Counted from the first letter of the stretch, positions 44,201 to 51,581 are shown. The stretch is 51,829 bases of DNA from a bacterium (GCA_019912885.1 JAIOHV010000150.1:1-51829), one strand, 5' to 3'. A program made the numbers and translations. Notes: generated by a model from the sequence alone, not told the origin.

Positions 44201-44673
44201 GCGCTCTCGGCACGATGCGTGATCGCCAGTTTGATTTGTACCGGATCAAGATGAGCCGGGAGCGGCATTCCAAGCAGTGGGAATACGGTCTTGAGAAGGT
44301 CGATGAAAGCGAGAACCGCACCGCCTCAGTCCATCCGCTGTTTGCGGGTAGTGCGGGTAGTGGTGCGGGTAGTGCCGACCCCACTACCCGCATACAAAAT
44401 ACTCATGAAAACGGTCAGTTGGAATGCGCTGCGGGTAGTGCGGGTAGTGTACCTGAAACGTTAACGCATACGCATGCGCACGCGCCCGCACATACATGCG
44501 ATGCATCAACCTCAAAAAACCACCCGCACTACCCGCACGGCCAGCAAGACTTTGAAAACAAAGAGAAATGTCCTGCGGGTAGTGCTTCCGACCCAAAATC
44601 GAACTACCCGCACTACCCGCAAGACATCGTCGCCGATCTTGCCGCATTCGATATCGAGGAGGAAGAATCATGA
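41257..44673 (+). CDS. archaeo-eukaryotic-type primase fused to helicase, replication protein
   Basis: The protein has 1138 residues. The AEP primase domain has the metal acids in WLCFDFDG (D110, D112), SGSGHGWHLW (146-155) and IECFPKQN. A PriCT-like segment follows around 300-370 (CSYDDWLHIGMALHHWDAQ), then a winged helix (about 411-470; LSPKEIAERLNKDYWAVQKTL). From about 470 to 525 there is an 18-residue repeat with LDT...PVQ that comes from DNA iterons. The helicase-type ATPase has Walker A PTPGTGKS (G731-S735) and Walker B IVLVDN. The C-terminal 120 residues are low complexity (AGSAGS, HYPH) and also derive from DNA repeats. It probably initiates element replication from sites within its own gene. 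Confidence 0.88.
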   Translation: MSNPPRPDAATACRLLREYFFSRIDIVAARQSWIDRKTQERITQPRPVTGDAYLDALIAFHVSGPDPSKAPALNYINRKTNGLVADKRGFDRVGSYAVAPDNTTVWLCFDFDGPGHPLPLADPLATMLACVERCRALGIPAHIEKSGSGHGWHLWVFFEAPVPAADARLLAHFVAPTGHFLVSGESADIRAGRGIECFPKQNSVSDKPFRAGNMVWLPFWYGAKDGGNQFYRIEDGGSLVPFAPDGFDRLAAARLQDILAQVPDEIRRFVLKTKGVLKEASAPKSSPPSAPGNFAPTDSAVVHAALDHISPDCSYDDWLHIGMALHHWDAQAGLAIWEAWSARGEKYVAGEPSLKWDGFTSGGGVTLGTLFDMAKKAGWTPPAHQRTPLPTDAEIAAFMDIDPAALPVTSAAATPERAEILRCLTQSAEALSPKEIAERLNKDYWAVQKTLNRMSKSGQIEKFGHGKYRGLDTSPVQMDDLDTREPVQLDTSPVQTNHLDTSRPVQNGDLDTPRGSLSRNLDTYDDRPRLPTVVVKRQLRYETGDAWAVVHASNYPPKLFQRTGGLVRLAQTDNAPVIMPVGETALLGHLSQIANWVVQTKDMEVPVHPPRNVVAVMAALPDPTLPHLETVSSTPMFDHDGSLIAAPGYHREARLWMHRPLNFDVGDIPANPTSHEIDEARSLLLDDLLVDFPFASDADRCHAMAALFPTFVRRMIHGPLPIHLIEAPTPGTGKSLLAETVSLVCVGHGADVTTFDRDENDTRKKITAILASAPQIVLVDNLRKGLLSSQIAAAITADIWTDRLLQTSQMLRLPNRAMWFATANNPALSMENARRSIRIRVDAKMDRPGRRRGFKHNPLRQWVMDNRPALVRAVLTIIRGWVAAGMPNTDQVLGSFESWSKVVGGILQWLEVPGFLANAEELYEIADTEGSEWREFVAAWWDRFGPRFVTTTDLLGLATAKDLLGTVIGDGGSRSQKIRLGRALGTMRDRQFDLYRIKMSRERHSKQWEYGLEKVDESENRTASVHPLFAGSAGSGAGSADPTTRIQNTHENGQLECAAGSAGSVPETLTHTHAHAPAHTCDASTSKNHPHYPHGQQDFENKEKCPAGSASDPKSNYPHYPQDIVADLAAFDIEEEES
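42594..42823. repeat. inverted iteron array TGTCCAA/TTGGACA inside primase gene
   Basis: TGTCCAA starts at 42594, 42617, 42681, 42714, 42735 and 42768; its complement TTGGACA starts at 42644, 42667, 42721, 42751, 42784 and 42817, with one variant TTGGATA at 42697. Part is a 54-base tandem repeat (42667 to 42721), but the copies at 42617 and 42644 are in another reading frame, so the DNA word itself appears to be conserved. Candidate replication origin or initiator-binding site. Confidence 0.8.
44344..44620. repeat. second inverted iteron array GCGGGTAGTG/CACTACCCGC
   Basis: GCGGGTAGTG starts at 44344, 44353, 44365, 44431, 44440 and 44575; CACTACCCGC starts at 44382, 44527 and 44611, with ACTACCCGC at 44603. 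The complement at 44382 is in a different reading frame from the other two. The array lies in the last 330 bases of the primase-helicase gene, about 1.5 kb from the first iteron family and with a different word. Confidence 0.78.
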
Positions 44674-45452
44674 GCAAACAGCGCAAGCTGCACGTCCGAC
44701 TCCGCGTGTCCACAACTCTGGAAACCGTAGCCGATGCCTCGGGCGACTTCCACGTCCAAGACATGATCTATCCCCACGAGCCAGGTAAAGTCTTCCGCCT
44801 GCTCGATGCACCGTACTACGCCTGGCTCCGCCGCCGAATGGAGCGGGCGAAGAAAGCATTCGACGCCGGAAAGCTGCCCAAGGAAACCTGGGAATCGTTG
44901 CGAGCGAAATTCGGCGCGGTCCATGAGTGGGCTATCGATTTCATTGGCGAGCCCGCGCTGCTCGATGCCATCGCCACGCTCGACGAGAAATCGTATCCGC
45001 CCCCGCGCCATGACCATGCCCTCGGCTTGGTCGACTCCTGGGAAGAACGCTCGGCCATCATGGAGCACGACGGCGGCCTCGCCCAAGCCGCTGCCGAACA
45101 CGCGGCCGCCGAACGAGTCTCCCGCGAACTCACGCCCGAAGACGTCGCGTCGTTCAAGGCTCTGGGCGTCGAGGTCCATGTCAAATCCTCGGTCGGCGAA
45201 TTCACGCTCGTTCCCGAATACACCGACCAGGCAGGCAGCGCCCGCATGGAGATATCCGCCGAGGACCTGCGGAAAATCTCGATGATCATGCACGCGTTCC
45301 CCGGCACCGAGATCACCTACGTGGGGCCGCAGAAAGAGCCGTGGGAACCGGCGGACGAATCGCCAGCGGTCTTGCCGCCTCCGACCTTACCGGCACCCAG
45401 ACCCGAACCCCAGCAACCGACAACGCAGCAGCACCAGGCCCCGCTGTTTTGA
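44670..45452 (+). CDS. hypothetical phage protein
   Basis: The protein has 260 residues and overlaps the primase stop (ATGA). It has a beta-rich start (KLHVRLRVSTTLETVADASG), a helical middle with many Glu and Ala, and a Pro/Gln-rich tail (PPPTLPAPRPEPQQPTTQQ). No family is recognised. Position suggests an accessory replication role. Confidence 0.7.
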   Translation: MSKQRKLHVRLRVSTTLETVADASGDFHVQDMIYPHEPGKVFRLLDAPYYAWLRRRMERAKKAFDAGKLPKETWESLRAKFGAVHEWAIDFIGEPALLDAIATLDEKSYPPPRHDHALGLVDSWEERSAIMEHDGGLAQAAAEHAAAERVSRELTPEDVASFKALGVEVHVKSSVGEFTLVPEYTDQAGSARMEISAEDLRKISMIMHAFPGTEITYVGPQKEPWEPADESPAVLPPPTLPAPRPEPQQPTTQQHQAPLF

Positions 45453-45463
45453 TGGAGATGACG

Positions 45464-45838
45464 ATGACCGCACCGAACACCCCGATAAAGATCGCCTACG
45501 TCGCTGGCCCGTATCGCGGCCGCACCCACAACGACGTCGCCATGAACATTGCGGCGGCCCGCGAAGTCGCCGCACACCTCTGGTCGCTCGGTTATGCGGT
45601 CATCTGCCCGCATTTGAATTCCGCGTTCATGTCCGGCGCGGCCCCCGAAACAGTCTTCATGGACGGCGGCATCGAGATGCTCCGACGCGCTGACCTCGTG
45701 GTCCTGGTCGACGGATGGCAAGCGTCCCAGGGAACCGCACGCGAGATTGAAGTGGCTCGCGCATGCGGCCTGCCCATTTTCTCCGACATCGAGTTTGTTC
45801 CACCGGCCAGCGCCAACGAGCGATGCGCCAATGAGTAG
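45464..45838 (+). CDS. DUF4406-like nucleoside 2-deoxyribosyltransferase-fold protein
   Basis: The protein has 124 residues. It opens IKIAYVAGPYRGRTHNDVA, then NIAAAREVAAHLWSLGYAVICPHL, a middle MEMLRRADLVVLVDGWQAS-like acidic strand (ADLVVLVDGW) and GTAREIEVARACGLPIF. This is the small Rossmann-like fold of 2-deoxyribosyltransferases, which move deoxyribose between bases; phages carry such genes for nucleotide salvage. ATG 45464 is chosen because GGAG is 6 bases before it; ATG 45452 overlapping the previous stop is an alternative. Confidence 0.8.
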   Translation: MTAPNTPIKIAYVAGPYRGRTHNDVAMNIAAAREVAAHLWSLGYAVICPHLNSAFMSGAAPETVFMDGGIEMLRRADLVVLVDGWQASQGTAREIEVARACGLPIFSDIEFVPPASANERCANE

Positions 45839-45866
45839 TCACAACCCCACCACCAACGGAGGACCC

Positions 45867-46190
45867 ATGAAAGCCGGCACCGAAAAATCGACTCGCATCA
45901 TCCACTGCGCCAACTGCCTGCACTGCAAGGTTTATCTCGAACGGGCCGAGCGCGGCGCTAATGCCGAACGTCGCGTCCGCTGCGCCGTCGGCAATTGGCA
46001 GACGCCCTCGAACAAGGAACGGACTTACTGCTACCACACGGTCCTCAAGCGCCGCATGGTCTCGTGCCCCGATTACAACAGCATGGGCGAACGCGACCGC
46101 GACGAGTTTCTGAAGGACCTGCGCGACAACCTGCCCGTCGAGCGCGACGTGGTCGATGTGAGCGCGCTGGCCGTCGGAGCAAATGCGTGA
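45867..46190 (+). CDS. Cys-rich small protein, zinc-ribbon-like
   Basis: The protein has 107 residues; ATG 45867 has a perfect GGAGG 4-5 bases upstream, better than ATG 45831. Cys pattern CANCLHC, RRVRCAVGNW, TYCYHT, VSCPDY suggests a zinc-binding fold. Family unknown; typical small early phage gene. Confidence 0.65.
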   Translation: MKAGTEKSTRIIHCANCLHCKVYLERAERGANAERRVRCAVGNWQTPSNKERTYCYHTVLKRRMVSCPDYNSMGERDRDEFLKDLRDNLPVERDVVDVSALAVGANA

Positions 46191-46438
46191 AGCACGTAAA
46201 CGCGAAGGACGTTTTGCCGCCCGACCTGCTGGTTCAGGTCTACGAGCACGTGCCGCGCGGCGGGTTGTTGTATCTGCCGCGTCGAGCGGCGGCGGCCCGC
46301 ATCCGGCGCAACCTGGAGATATTCCGGATGCACTCGGAAGGCAAAACCATCACGGAAATCAGCGAACGGATGATGATCCATCGCGCCACGGTCTACCGCG
46401 TGCTGTCGCATTTCGTACTAAAGAAAAGCACAGCCTAG
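46187..46438 (+). CDS. CD3324-like small HTH protein
   Basis: The protein has 83 residues; GTG 46187 overlaps the previous stop (GTGA). The opening NAKDVLPPDLLVQVYEHV, RGGLLYLPRR is the CD3324-type pattern, and the end KTITEISERMMIHRATVYRVLSHF is a helix-turn-helix. Probably a DNA-binding regulator of the late genes that follow. Confidence 0.75.
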   Translation: MKHVNAKDVLPPDLLVQVYEHVPRGGLLYLPRRAAAARIRRNLEIFRMHSEGKTITEISERMMIHRATVYRVLSHFVLKKSTA

Positions 46439-46538
46439 GGTTTGGAGATCGTGGTCAGGGAGTGTTTAGTCTTGGGGCACGAGGCCGTCCGCCGGTCGGC
46501 AAAACGGCGGGACGCAGCCCTAATGTGAAGGAGAAAAA

Positions 46539-47099
46539 ATGGTCGATTCTGATGCGAACTTGAAGGATGAGGACGTCGTCATCCGCTTTAAGAAGCGCAT
46601 ACGGCGCTGCAAGGCGAAAATGAAGAGCAATGGCGAGCGCTGCACCCACCCGGCCGTGGAGGGATACACGGTTTGCCGCTTTCACGGGGCGAATCCCAAG
46701 AACAAAGGCGGAAGTCCGAAGGGAAATCTGCACGGTCTGACCCACGGCGCGTATGTGAAGCGTTTGCTCGACGAGCAGGACAAGGAACTCTTCGACCAGA
46801 CGCTCGATGCGATCCGCCGTGACTTCGATCTCAATGACTCGACCGACCAGATTCAGGCGGCGATGGCGTCGTTTTACTTCACGCGGTGGTACCGCGCCAT
46901 CGAGGGCAAGGCTGACGCGGCCATCGGCGAGTTCGATGTGCTGCTGCGTAAGCAACTTGAATCACTCAAGACCACGCGGGCGCAGCGGGACACTGGCGGC
47001 GGGCCGCAGACGTCGCCCGCTGAGTGGGCCGTGGCGCTGCTGGAGAGCGTGCGCGGCGAGGCGCCAATCAAGGCGCCGAAGGAAAAACCGGAGGACTGA
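46539..47099 (+). CDS. terminase small-subunit-like zinc-finger protein
   Basis: The protein has 186 residues; GGAG is 7-8 bases before the ATG. The region RCKAKMKSNGERCTHPAV with VCRFHG forms a CxxxxxxxxxC...CxxHG zinc motif, followed by GGSPKGNLHGLTHGAYVKRL, a HGxY pattern found in phage packaging small subunits and HNH-type companions. The helical C-terminus suits oligomerisation. The large subunit is 2.9 kb further on, beyond an inserted reverse block. The call is by motif and place, not certain. Confidence 0.65.
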   Translation: MVDSDANLKDEDVVIRFKKRIRRCKAKMKSNGERCTHPAVEGYTVCRFHGANPKNKGGSPKGNLHGLTHGAYVKRLLDEQDKELFDQTLDAIRRDFDLNDSTDQIQAAMASFYFTRWYRAIEGKADAAIGEFDVLLRKQLESLKTTRAQRDTGGGPQTSPAEWAVALLESVRGEAPIKAPKEKPED

Positions 47100-47212
47100 T
47101 GCTGCGAGAACACGAAACCTATCGCGCAGAAGTCGCTCGCGGTGGTCGGCGCAAGTACGCGGACTGTCGCGGTTCGGCCTTCCGCCGTTCCGCGCATAAG
47201 ACGCCTTCTGTG

Positions 47213-47231
47213 AATAAAAAGCCGGGCGGCT
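47213..47231 (-). terminator. terminator-like hairpin after tyrosine recombinase gene
   Basis: On the minus strand AGCC and GGCT pair around GCCC, followed by TTTTTATT, directly at the recombinase stop. The stem is short (4 bp). The 130 bases between the convergent terminase-like and recombinase genes show no supported gene. Confidence 0.4.
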
Positions 47232-48169
47232 CAGAGGCTCTCGAGGGCGTCCTCGAGATCGTCGTCGGTGATGTGGGCGTAGACCTGCGTGGTTGTGACG
47301 CGGGCATGGCCGAGGGCTTTGGCGACGAGCAGCAGGTTGTGCGTGCGGCCATAGAGCAGCGTGGCGAAGGTATGGCGCAAGCCGTGGACGGTGATCTTAC
47401 CGTCGAGCCCGGCCCAGGCGAGCCAGAGGCCCATGCGCTCCTGGACCTGGCGGGTGGAAATCCTCCGACCACGATTCGAGAGGAAGAGCGCGTCGGTCTC
47501 GGCCATCTCCTTGCGGCGGCGCTGTGTGTACTTGCGAAGGATCGACCGCAGTTCGGTGTTCAGGAAGCGCACCTGGGCCTTGCCTCCCTTGGCCCGCCGG
47601 ATGCGCAGCTGCTTCTCGTCCAGGCGCACGTCGCCGATGTCGAGGCCGACCAGTTCCGCCAGGCGGATGCCCGTTCCGAGCAGGACGCGCAGCATGACCA
47701 GATCGCGCTCGGCGGCCACGCCCTTGCGCGTGGCGACCGCCTTGACGAGCGCCTTCACCTCGGTGGCGCTGAGGAACGACGGCGCTTCCCGGTCGTGCCG
47801 CTTGATCTTGATCCAGTCGGCGGGGTCGCGCCTCGTTGCGCCCACGTTGGCCACGTAGCGCCCGAAGCTGCGGAGGCAGGCCTTTATGCGCCCCAGACTC
47901 GCTTCGCCACGGGGCGCGCCCGTGTGCGTCGTGGTGACCGAAGCCGACAAAAGGAACCGCGCCAGCAGATCGGCACTCAGAACCGAGGCGTCCACGTCGC
48001 CCGCGAAGGCGAGCAGCAGACGCAGATCCCGGCCATAGCAGCTGAGGGTGTGCGGGCTTTTGCCGTCGGCCTCCAGGCGCGTCAGGTAGCTCTCGATCAA
48101 TTCCGAAAGTGTTCGGGACGGGTGGTACTGAGTCGCAGGGGTCTGGAGAGGGTCGCGCAGGGTCTGCAT
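47231..48169 (-). CDS. tyrosine recombinase / phage integrase
   Basis: The protein has 312 residues, XerC/D size. The N-terminal core-binding domain (about 20-125) is followed by the catalytic domain with Arg in GTGIRLAELV, Lys in RRAKGGKAQV, the box II HGLRHTFAT, LGHARVTTTQ and the nucleophile Tyr in QVYAH. All catalytic residues are present. It closes a minus-strand block of seven small genes that separates the terminase genes. It could resolve dimers, integrate the element or belong to a nested insertion. Confidence 0.93.
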   Translation of the reverse strand: MQTLRDPLQTPATQYHPSRTLSELIESYLTRLEADGKSPHTLSCYGRDLRLLLAFAGDVDASVLSADLLARFLLSASVTTTHTGAPRGEASLGRIKACLRSFGRYVANVGATRRDPADWIKIKRHDREAPSFLSATEVKALVKAVATRKGVAAERDLVMLRVLLGTGIRLAELVGLDIGDVRLDEKQLRIRRAKGGKAQVRFLNTELRSILRKYTQRRRKEMAETDALFLSNRGRRISTRQVQERMGLWLAWAGLDGKITVHGLRHTFATLLYGRTHNLLLVAKALGHARVTTTQVYAHITDDDLEDALESL

Positions 48170-48172
48170 GAT

Positions 48173-48469
48173 TCACTGCTCCTTTCCAGGGTCAGAGCCG
48201 GGGGCGGCTTCGATCACGAATCGCGGTTTGCCGTGGCGACTCCCGCCCGTGGCATCCGCCGGAATCTCGATATGGACGATCCCGGCGCGCATGGCCTTTT
48301 TGAGGTTGGGTCCTGCGAATCCCGCCAGCTTGGTCCAGTGGGCGGCCGTGCTCGGCGGTTGGTCGAGCGACTGCTCCCACCGAGACGTCTGCTCGTGGGC
48401 GGCGGCGATCTCGTCACGAACCGCCGCGAGGTCGATGGAGACCGAGTTTTTGTCCGGCATGGCGTTCAT
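48173..48469 (-). CDS. small phage protein ahead of integrase
   Basis: The protein has 98 residues, 3 bases before the integrase gene. It has a helical start (IDLAAVRDEIAAAHEQTSRW) and a later HWTKLAGFAGPNLKKAM. ATG 48469 overlaps the previous stop (ATGA). Family unknown. Confidence 0.6.
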   Translation of the reverse strand: MNAMPDKNSVSIDLAAVRDEIAAAHEQTSRWEQSLDQPPSTAAHWTKLAGFAGPNLKKAMRAGIVHIEIPADATGGSRHGKPRFVIEAAPGSDPGKEQ

Positions 48470-48696
48470 GATTTGTCCTCGTCCAGCGGCACCAGATCCT
48501 CGCGCCGCGCATCGCTCGTGACCCACGAGAACCGCTGTTCTTTCTCGATCCACGGTGCGACGTCCCAGAGTCCGGTGGGCCGTCCGTTGTCGCCCAGGAT
48601 CGGCTCGTTCACTCTCACCTTGAGTCCTGTCATGAAGGTGTGGACCGTTCCCACGTACCGCGCGACCATACCGCGTCGCAATTTAGGCTTTGGCAT
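48466..48696 (-). CDS. small phage protein
   Basis: The protein has 76 residues, beta-rich (MVARYVGTVHTFMTGLKVRV, then DVAPWIEKEQRFSWV). AGGAGGT is 5 bases before the ATG at 48696. It overlaps both neighbours. No family is recognised. Confidence 0.65.
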   Translation of the reverse strand: MPKPKLRRGMVARYVGTVHTFMTGLKVRVNEPILGDNGRPTGLWDVAPWIEKEQRFSWVTSDARREDLVPLDEDKS

Positions 48697-48871
48697 CGTT
48701 GACCTCCTGGTTGGGATTTTCCTGGCCTGCGTCCTGGCCAGCATTTTGTTTTTCCATTGCCGCCGCGATGCGCTCCAGGACGGTGTTCAGCCGTTCAAGC
48801 TCGCGGGCGATGGTGGGCATGGTGTGCTCGTAGAACGTGTGCCCCATGCGCGTCTGGTAGAACTCTGTCAC
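48683..48871 (-). CDS. small coiled-coil phage protein
   Basis: The protein has 62 residues; GTG 48871 has GGGAG 7 bases upstream. TMPTIARELERLNTVLERIA is a likely amphipathic coiled coil and the tail is Gln/Asn-rich. It overlaps the next gene by 14 bases. Family unknown; the 162 bases upstream show no gene. Confidence 0.6.
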   Translation of the reverse strand: MTEFYQTRMGHTFYEHTMPTIARELERLNTVLERIAAAMEKQNAGQDAGQENPNQEVNDAKA

Positions 48872-49033
48872 TTGGCTCTCCCTTCTGTTTTGGTTCCTCG
48901 TGCTCACGCGCCGCATGAGGGCTTCGGGACACATCAAAGTCAAGGGAAAACAACCACTTATGCGAACTTTTCCGGCCCGAAGAGAAGCGCCCGTTGGCGG
49001 GCGCAAGAGGTGGGAAAGTGTTCGTGGTGGGCG

Positions 49034-49288
49034 TTATGGAGTGACTGTCTTGTCCTCGGTTCGACTCTGCTCTCCGCAGGCTCGGAAGCCTCGGAAGATT
49101 CCCTCGGCGTAGGTCTTGCGGTTGGCCTTGTCGTCGAGCCAGAAGGCGGCCTCGACGTGGCCAAGGTCCAGGGCGATGGCGGCGACCGCATTCCGGTCGA
49201 GCATGTTCGTGCGCCCGGAGACGCGGACGGCCTCGATGCCCTTCAGCACCTCGGGTGGGATGGGGACTTTGCCGTTGGCGTCCGACAT
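49034..49288 (-). CDS. DUF5049-like small protein
   Basis: The protein has 84 residues. The pattern GIEAVRVSGRTNMLDRNAVAAIA followed by ALDLGHVEAAFWLDDKANRK matches DUF5049 proteins of phages. It starts 3 bases after the core-binding-domain gene. Function unknown. Confidence 0.75.
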   Translation of the reverse strand: MSDANGKVPIPPEVLKGIEAVRVSGRTNMLDRNAVAAIALDLGHVEAAFWLDDKANRKTYAEGIFRGFRACGEQSRTEDKTVTP

Positions 49289-49291
49289 GGC

Positions 49292-49723
49292 TTACTCGGC
49301 GCTCGCGGCGGGCTTTTCGCCGTCAGCGGCGGGATCGGCCTCGGCGCTTTCCTTGACCTTCGCCAGTTCGTCCTTGGGCAGCGGCACCTTATCGAGCCAT
49401 CCCTGGTCCTTGCAGAACACCAGCATCATGCGGAAGACGCGCTTGGTCTGGTCGATGGTGTGGTGACTGCGCGGCCGCTCCTGGCGCGCCTCGCCCTCTT
49501 TCTTGGGTTCGCGGATCAGCTTGTTGACGGCGTCGCTCTTGAAGAAGGCGGCGATGTGGACCGGCAAGAACTTGGCGATGTCTTTGCCCTCGCCGAAATG
49601 CTCGACCGCGAGGTCGAGGTGCCGCCCATACGTGACGACGGTCCGTTCGTTCTTGCCGAGTTCCTTCAGGTGGGCAACGTACTTCTCGGCGGCCTGTTTG
49701 ATCGTGATGGTCTTCGTGCTCAT
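49292..49723 (-). CDS. stand-alone tyrosine-recombinase core-binding (SAM-like) domain protein
   Basis: The protein has 143 residues. The opening TIKQAAEKYVAHLKELGKNE and TVVTYGRHLDLAVEHFGEGK, then HTIDQTKRVFRMMLVFCKDQGWLDK, are the two helical hairpins of a phage-integrase N-terminal core-binding domain. The catalytic domain is absent and the C-terminus is a charged tail, so it cannot cut DNA by itself. It lies in the same operon as the full tyrosine recombinase and may compete for or mark its sites. GGAG is upstream of the ATG. Confidence 0.75.
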   Translation of the reverse strand: MSTKTITIKQAAEKYVAHLKELGKNERTVVTYGRHLDLAVEHFGEGKDIAKFLPVHIAAFFKSDAVNKLIREPKKEGEARQERPRSHHTIDQTKRVFRMMLVFCKDQGWLDKVPLPKDELAKVKESAEADPAADGEKPAASAE

Positions 49724-49738
49724 GGGGTTCTCCTTCGC

Positions 49739-49930
49739 TCAGTTGGTTTGTTGGGGCTTCACTTCGCGCCGCAGACGCGCGGCGGTCTTGATCCGGACTT
49801 CGCGGTGGGTGACGGTGTTGACGCCGACCCAGCCGTTGCGCGGGTGTTCGGCCTGAATGCGAACCGGCACAACCGCGCCGGACACCTTGGCCAGATACGT
49901 CCCGCCCACTCTTACGCTGTCTTTCTTCAT
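49739..49930 (-). CDS. small beta-rich phage protein, first gene of reverse block
   Basis: The protein has 63 residues (KKDSVRVGGTYLAKVSGAVV...), a small beta barrel-like sequence common in phages. AAGGAG is 7 bases before the ATG. Divergent from the terminase large subunit across 110 bases that should contain both promoters. Confidence 0.7.
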   Translation of the reverse strand: MKKDSVRVGGTYLAKVSGAVVPVRIQAEHPRNGWVGVNTVTHREVRIKTAARLRREVKPQQTN

Positions 49931-50040
49931 GCTGTTTCTCCTTTCGATTCAGCAGCTTACGACGTGTCACATCGCTTCACGTGGCGGGCAAGTCAAGGAC
50001 TTTCTGCGACCGAATGCGAGATTCTTCGGGAGGCGGCATG

Positions 50041-51570
50041 ATGGTCAGTACCGCACTACCCAAGGACCGCCATGAGATCGCCCGCGTCCTGGGCGACCCC
50101 GTGCTCTGGGGCCAGGCGTACTTGCACGACCGCGACGGATCGCGCCGCGTTTTCTGGAAGCACCAGGCCGAGGACCTGCGGTGCGAGCGCGGCAACATCA
50201 TCCACCTGGACGGCAGAGATTCTGGAAAGTCGATCACGTTGGCGGGCGATGTCCTGCACTACGCCTTCACCACGCGTAACGGCATGGGCCTAGTGGCCGC
50301 GCCGCACCAAGGGCACCTCGACACGATCATCGACGAGGTGGAGTTCCAGATCGGCGCGAATCCGGACCTGGAAGCGTCCATCGCTAAAAACAAGAACGGC
50401 ACGCCCAAGATCAAGCGCAGTCCCTATTTCCGGATCGAGTTCACCACCGGCACGGTGCTTCACTTCCGGCCCGCCGGACCCTATGGCGAAGCGTCGTTTC
50501 GGTCGCTTCACGTGGACCGCCTTTGGGTGGACGAGGGCGCGTGGATTCCGGAGAGGGCGTGGAATGCTCTGCGCCAGTGCCTCAACGCGGGCGGCAAGTT
50601 CCGCATTTACTCGACGCCCAACGGCCTGCGCGATACGACCTACTACCGGCTGACGGAAACGAAAAAGTGGAAGGTGTTCCGCTGGCCGTCGTGGATCAAC
50701 CCGACGTGGACGCCCGAGCGCGAGGCGGAACTCGTGGAATTCTACGGCGGCAAGGACACGCCGGGTTGGCAGCACGAGGTCGCGGGCGAGCACGGCAAGC
50801 CGAGCTTCGGCGCGTTCGATCTGGATGCGCTCCACGCCTGCCGCAAGGAAGTGCCGGATTATCGCCTGGTCGTCATCACCAGCGAGGAGTTGGAGGGATG
50901 CGAGGACGAGGCGGCGGTGCGCGAGCGCTTCGACATGCTCGTGAATCTATCGCCGAAAACGGGCGCCTATTGGCTCGGCATCGACACCGGCTACACGAGC
51001 GATCCGACGGAACTGGTGGTGTTCCGCGAGGATGAATTCGGCCTCACGATGGTGCTGCGCGTCCACGGCGAGCAGGTGCCGTACCCGTGGCTCTCCGAAC
51101 TTATCCGCATCCTGGACATCTACTTCGAGTTCGCGGGCATCGGCCTGGACAACGGCGGCAACGGCCTGGCCGTGGCGCAGGAACTGACGAGCCTGGACAA
51201 GTTCAAGGACCGCCATTTTCTCGGTCGGCTGATGGGCTTCGACTTCGGCGGCAACACCATCGTGAGCTTCGATACGGAGGGCAAGCCGACCAAGAAGCGC
51301 ACGAAGGAACACATGACCGCGCTGATTAATGCGGCGCTGCGACGCAGGCTGATTACCTTCCCGCGCGACGACCGCCAGATCGAAGAGCAATTTGCCACGC
51401 AGACCTACACCATGACGGACGGCCGCGTGACCTACAGCAAGGGCCGCGACCACATCATCGATGCGGTGCGCTGTGCGCTGCTGGCCAAGGACCGCAAGGC
51501 GTTCGCGGCGCAGGGGACGCACTTTGAAGAGGTCTTCTTGCTGCCTCTGGCGACCAAGCCGATTTTTTGA
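50041..51570 (+). CDS. phage terminase large subunit
   Basis: The protein has 509 residues. ATPase part: Walker A HLDGRDSGKS (58-64), Walker B LWVDEGAW. Nuclease part: LGIDTGYTSDPTEL with the metal Asp, IGLDNGGNGLAV and the late DHIIDAVRCALL. It packages DNA into the prohead. ATG 50041 is chosen with GGAGG 7 bases upstream; ATG 50038 and GTG 49981 are alternatives. The Walker A carries Asp-Ser in the position often Lys/Arg-Gly, as in some related families. Confidence 0.92.
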   Translation: MVSTALPKDRHEIARVLGDPVLWGQAYLHDRDGSRRVFWKHQAEDLRCERGNIIHLDGRDSGKSITLAGDVLHYAFTTRNGMGLVAAPHQGHLDTIIDEVEFQIGANPDLEASIAKNKNGTPKIKRSPYFRIEFTTGTVLHFRPAGPYGEASFRSLHVDRLWVDEGAWIPERAWNALRQCLNAGGKFRIYSTPNGLRDTTYYRLTETKKWKVFRWPSWINPTWTPEREAELVEFYGGKDTPGWQHEVAGEHGKPSFGAFDLDALHACRKEVPDYRLVVITSEELEGCEDEAAVRERFDMLVNLSPKTGAYWLGIDTGYTSDPTELVVFREDEFGLTMVLRVHGEQVPYPWLSELIRILDIYFEFAGIGLDNGGNGLAVAQELTSLDKFKDRHFLGRLMGFDFGGNTIVSFDTEGKPTKKRTKEHMTALINAALRRRLITFPRDDRQIEEQFATQTYTMTDGRVTYSKGRDHIIDAVRCALLAKDRKAFAAQGTHFEEVFLLPLATKPIF

Positions 51571-51581
51571 AGGGAGAGACA

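Noticed and set aside
42594-44620. CRISPR array
   Set aside because: The repeats are short, in both orientations, irregularly spaced and inside a coding frame; there are no spacers of constant length and no cas1/cas2.
47024-50041. A 1005-codon open frame on the plus strand
   Set aside because: It is antisense to seven minus-strand genes with good ribosome sites and known families; the long frame is a by-product of GC-rich codon bias.
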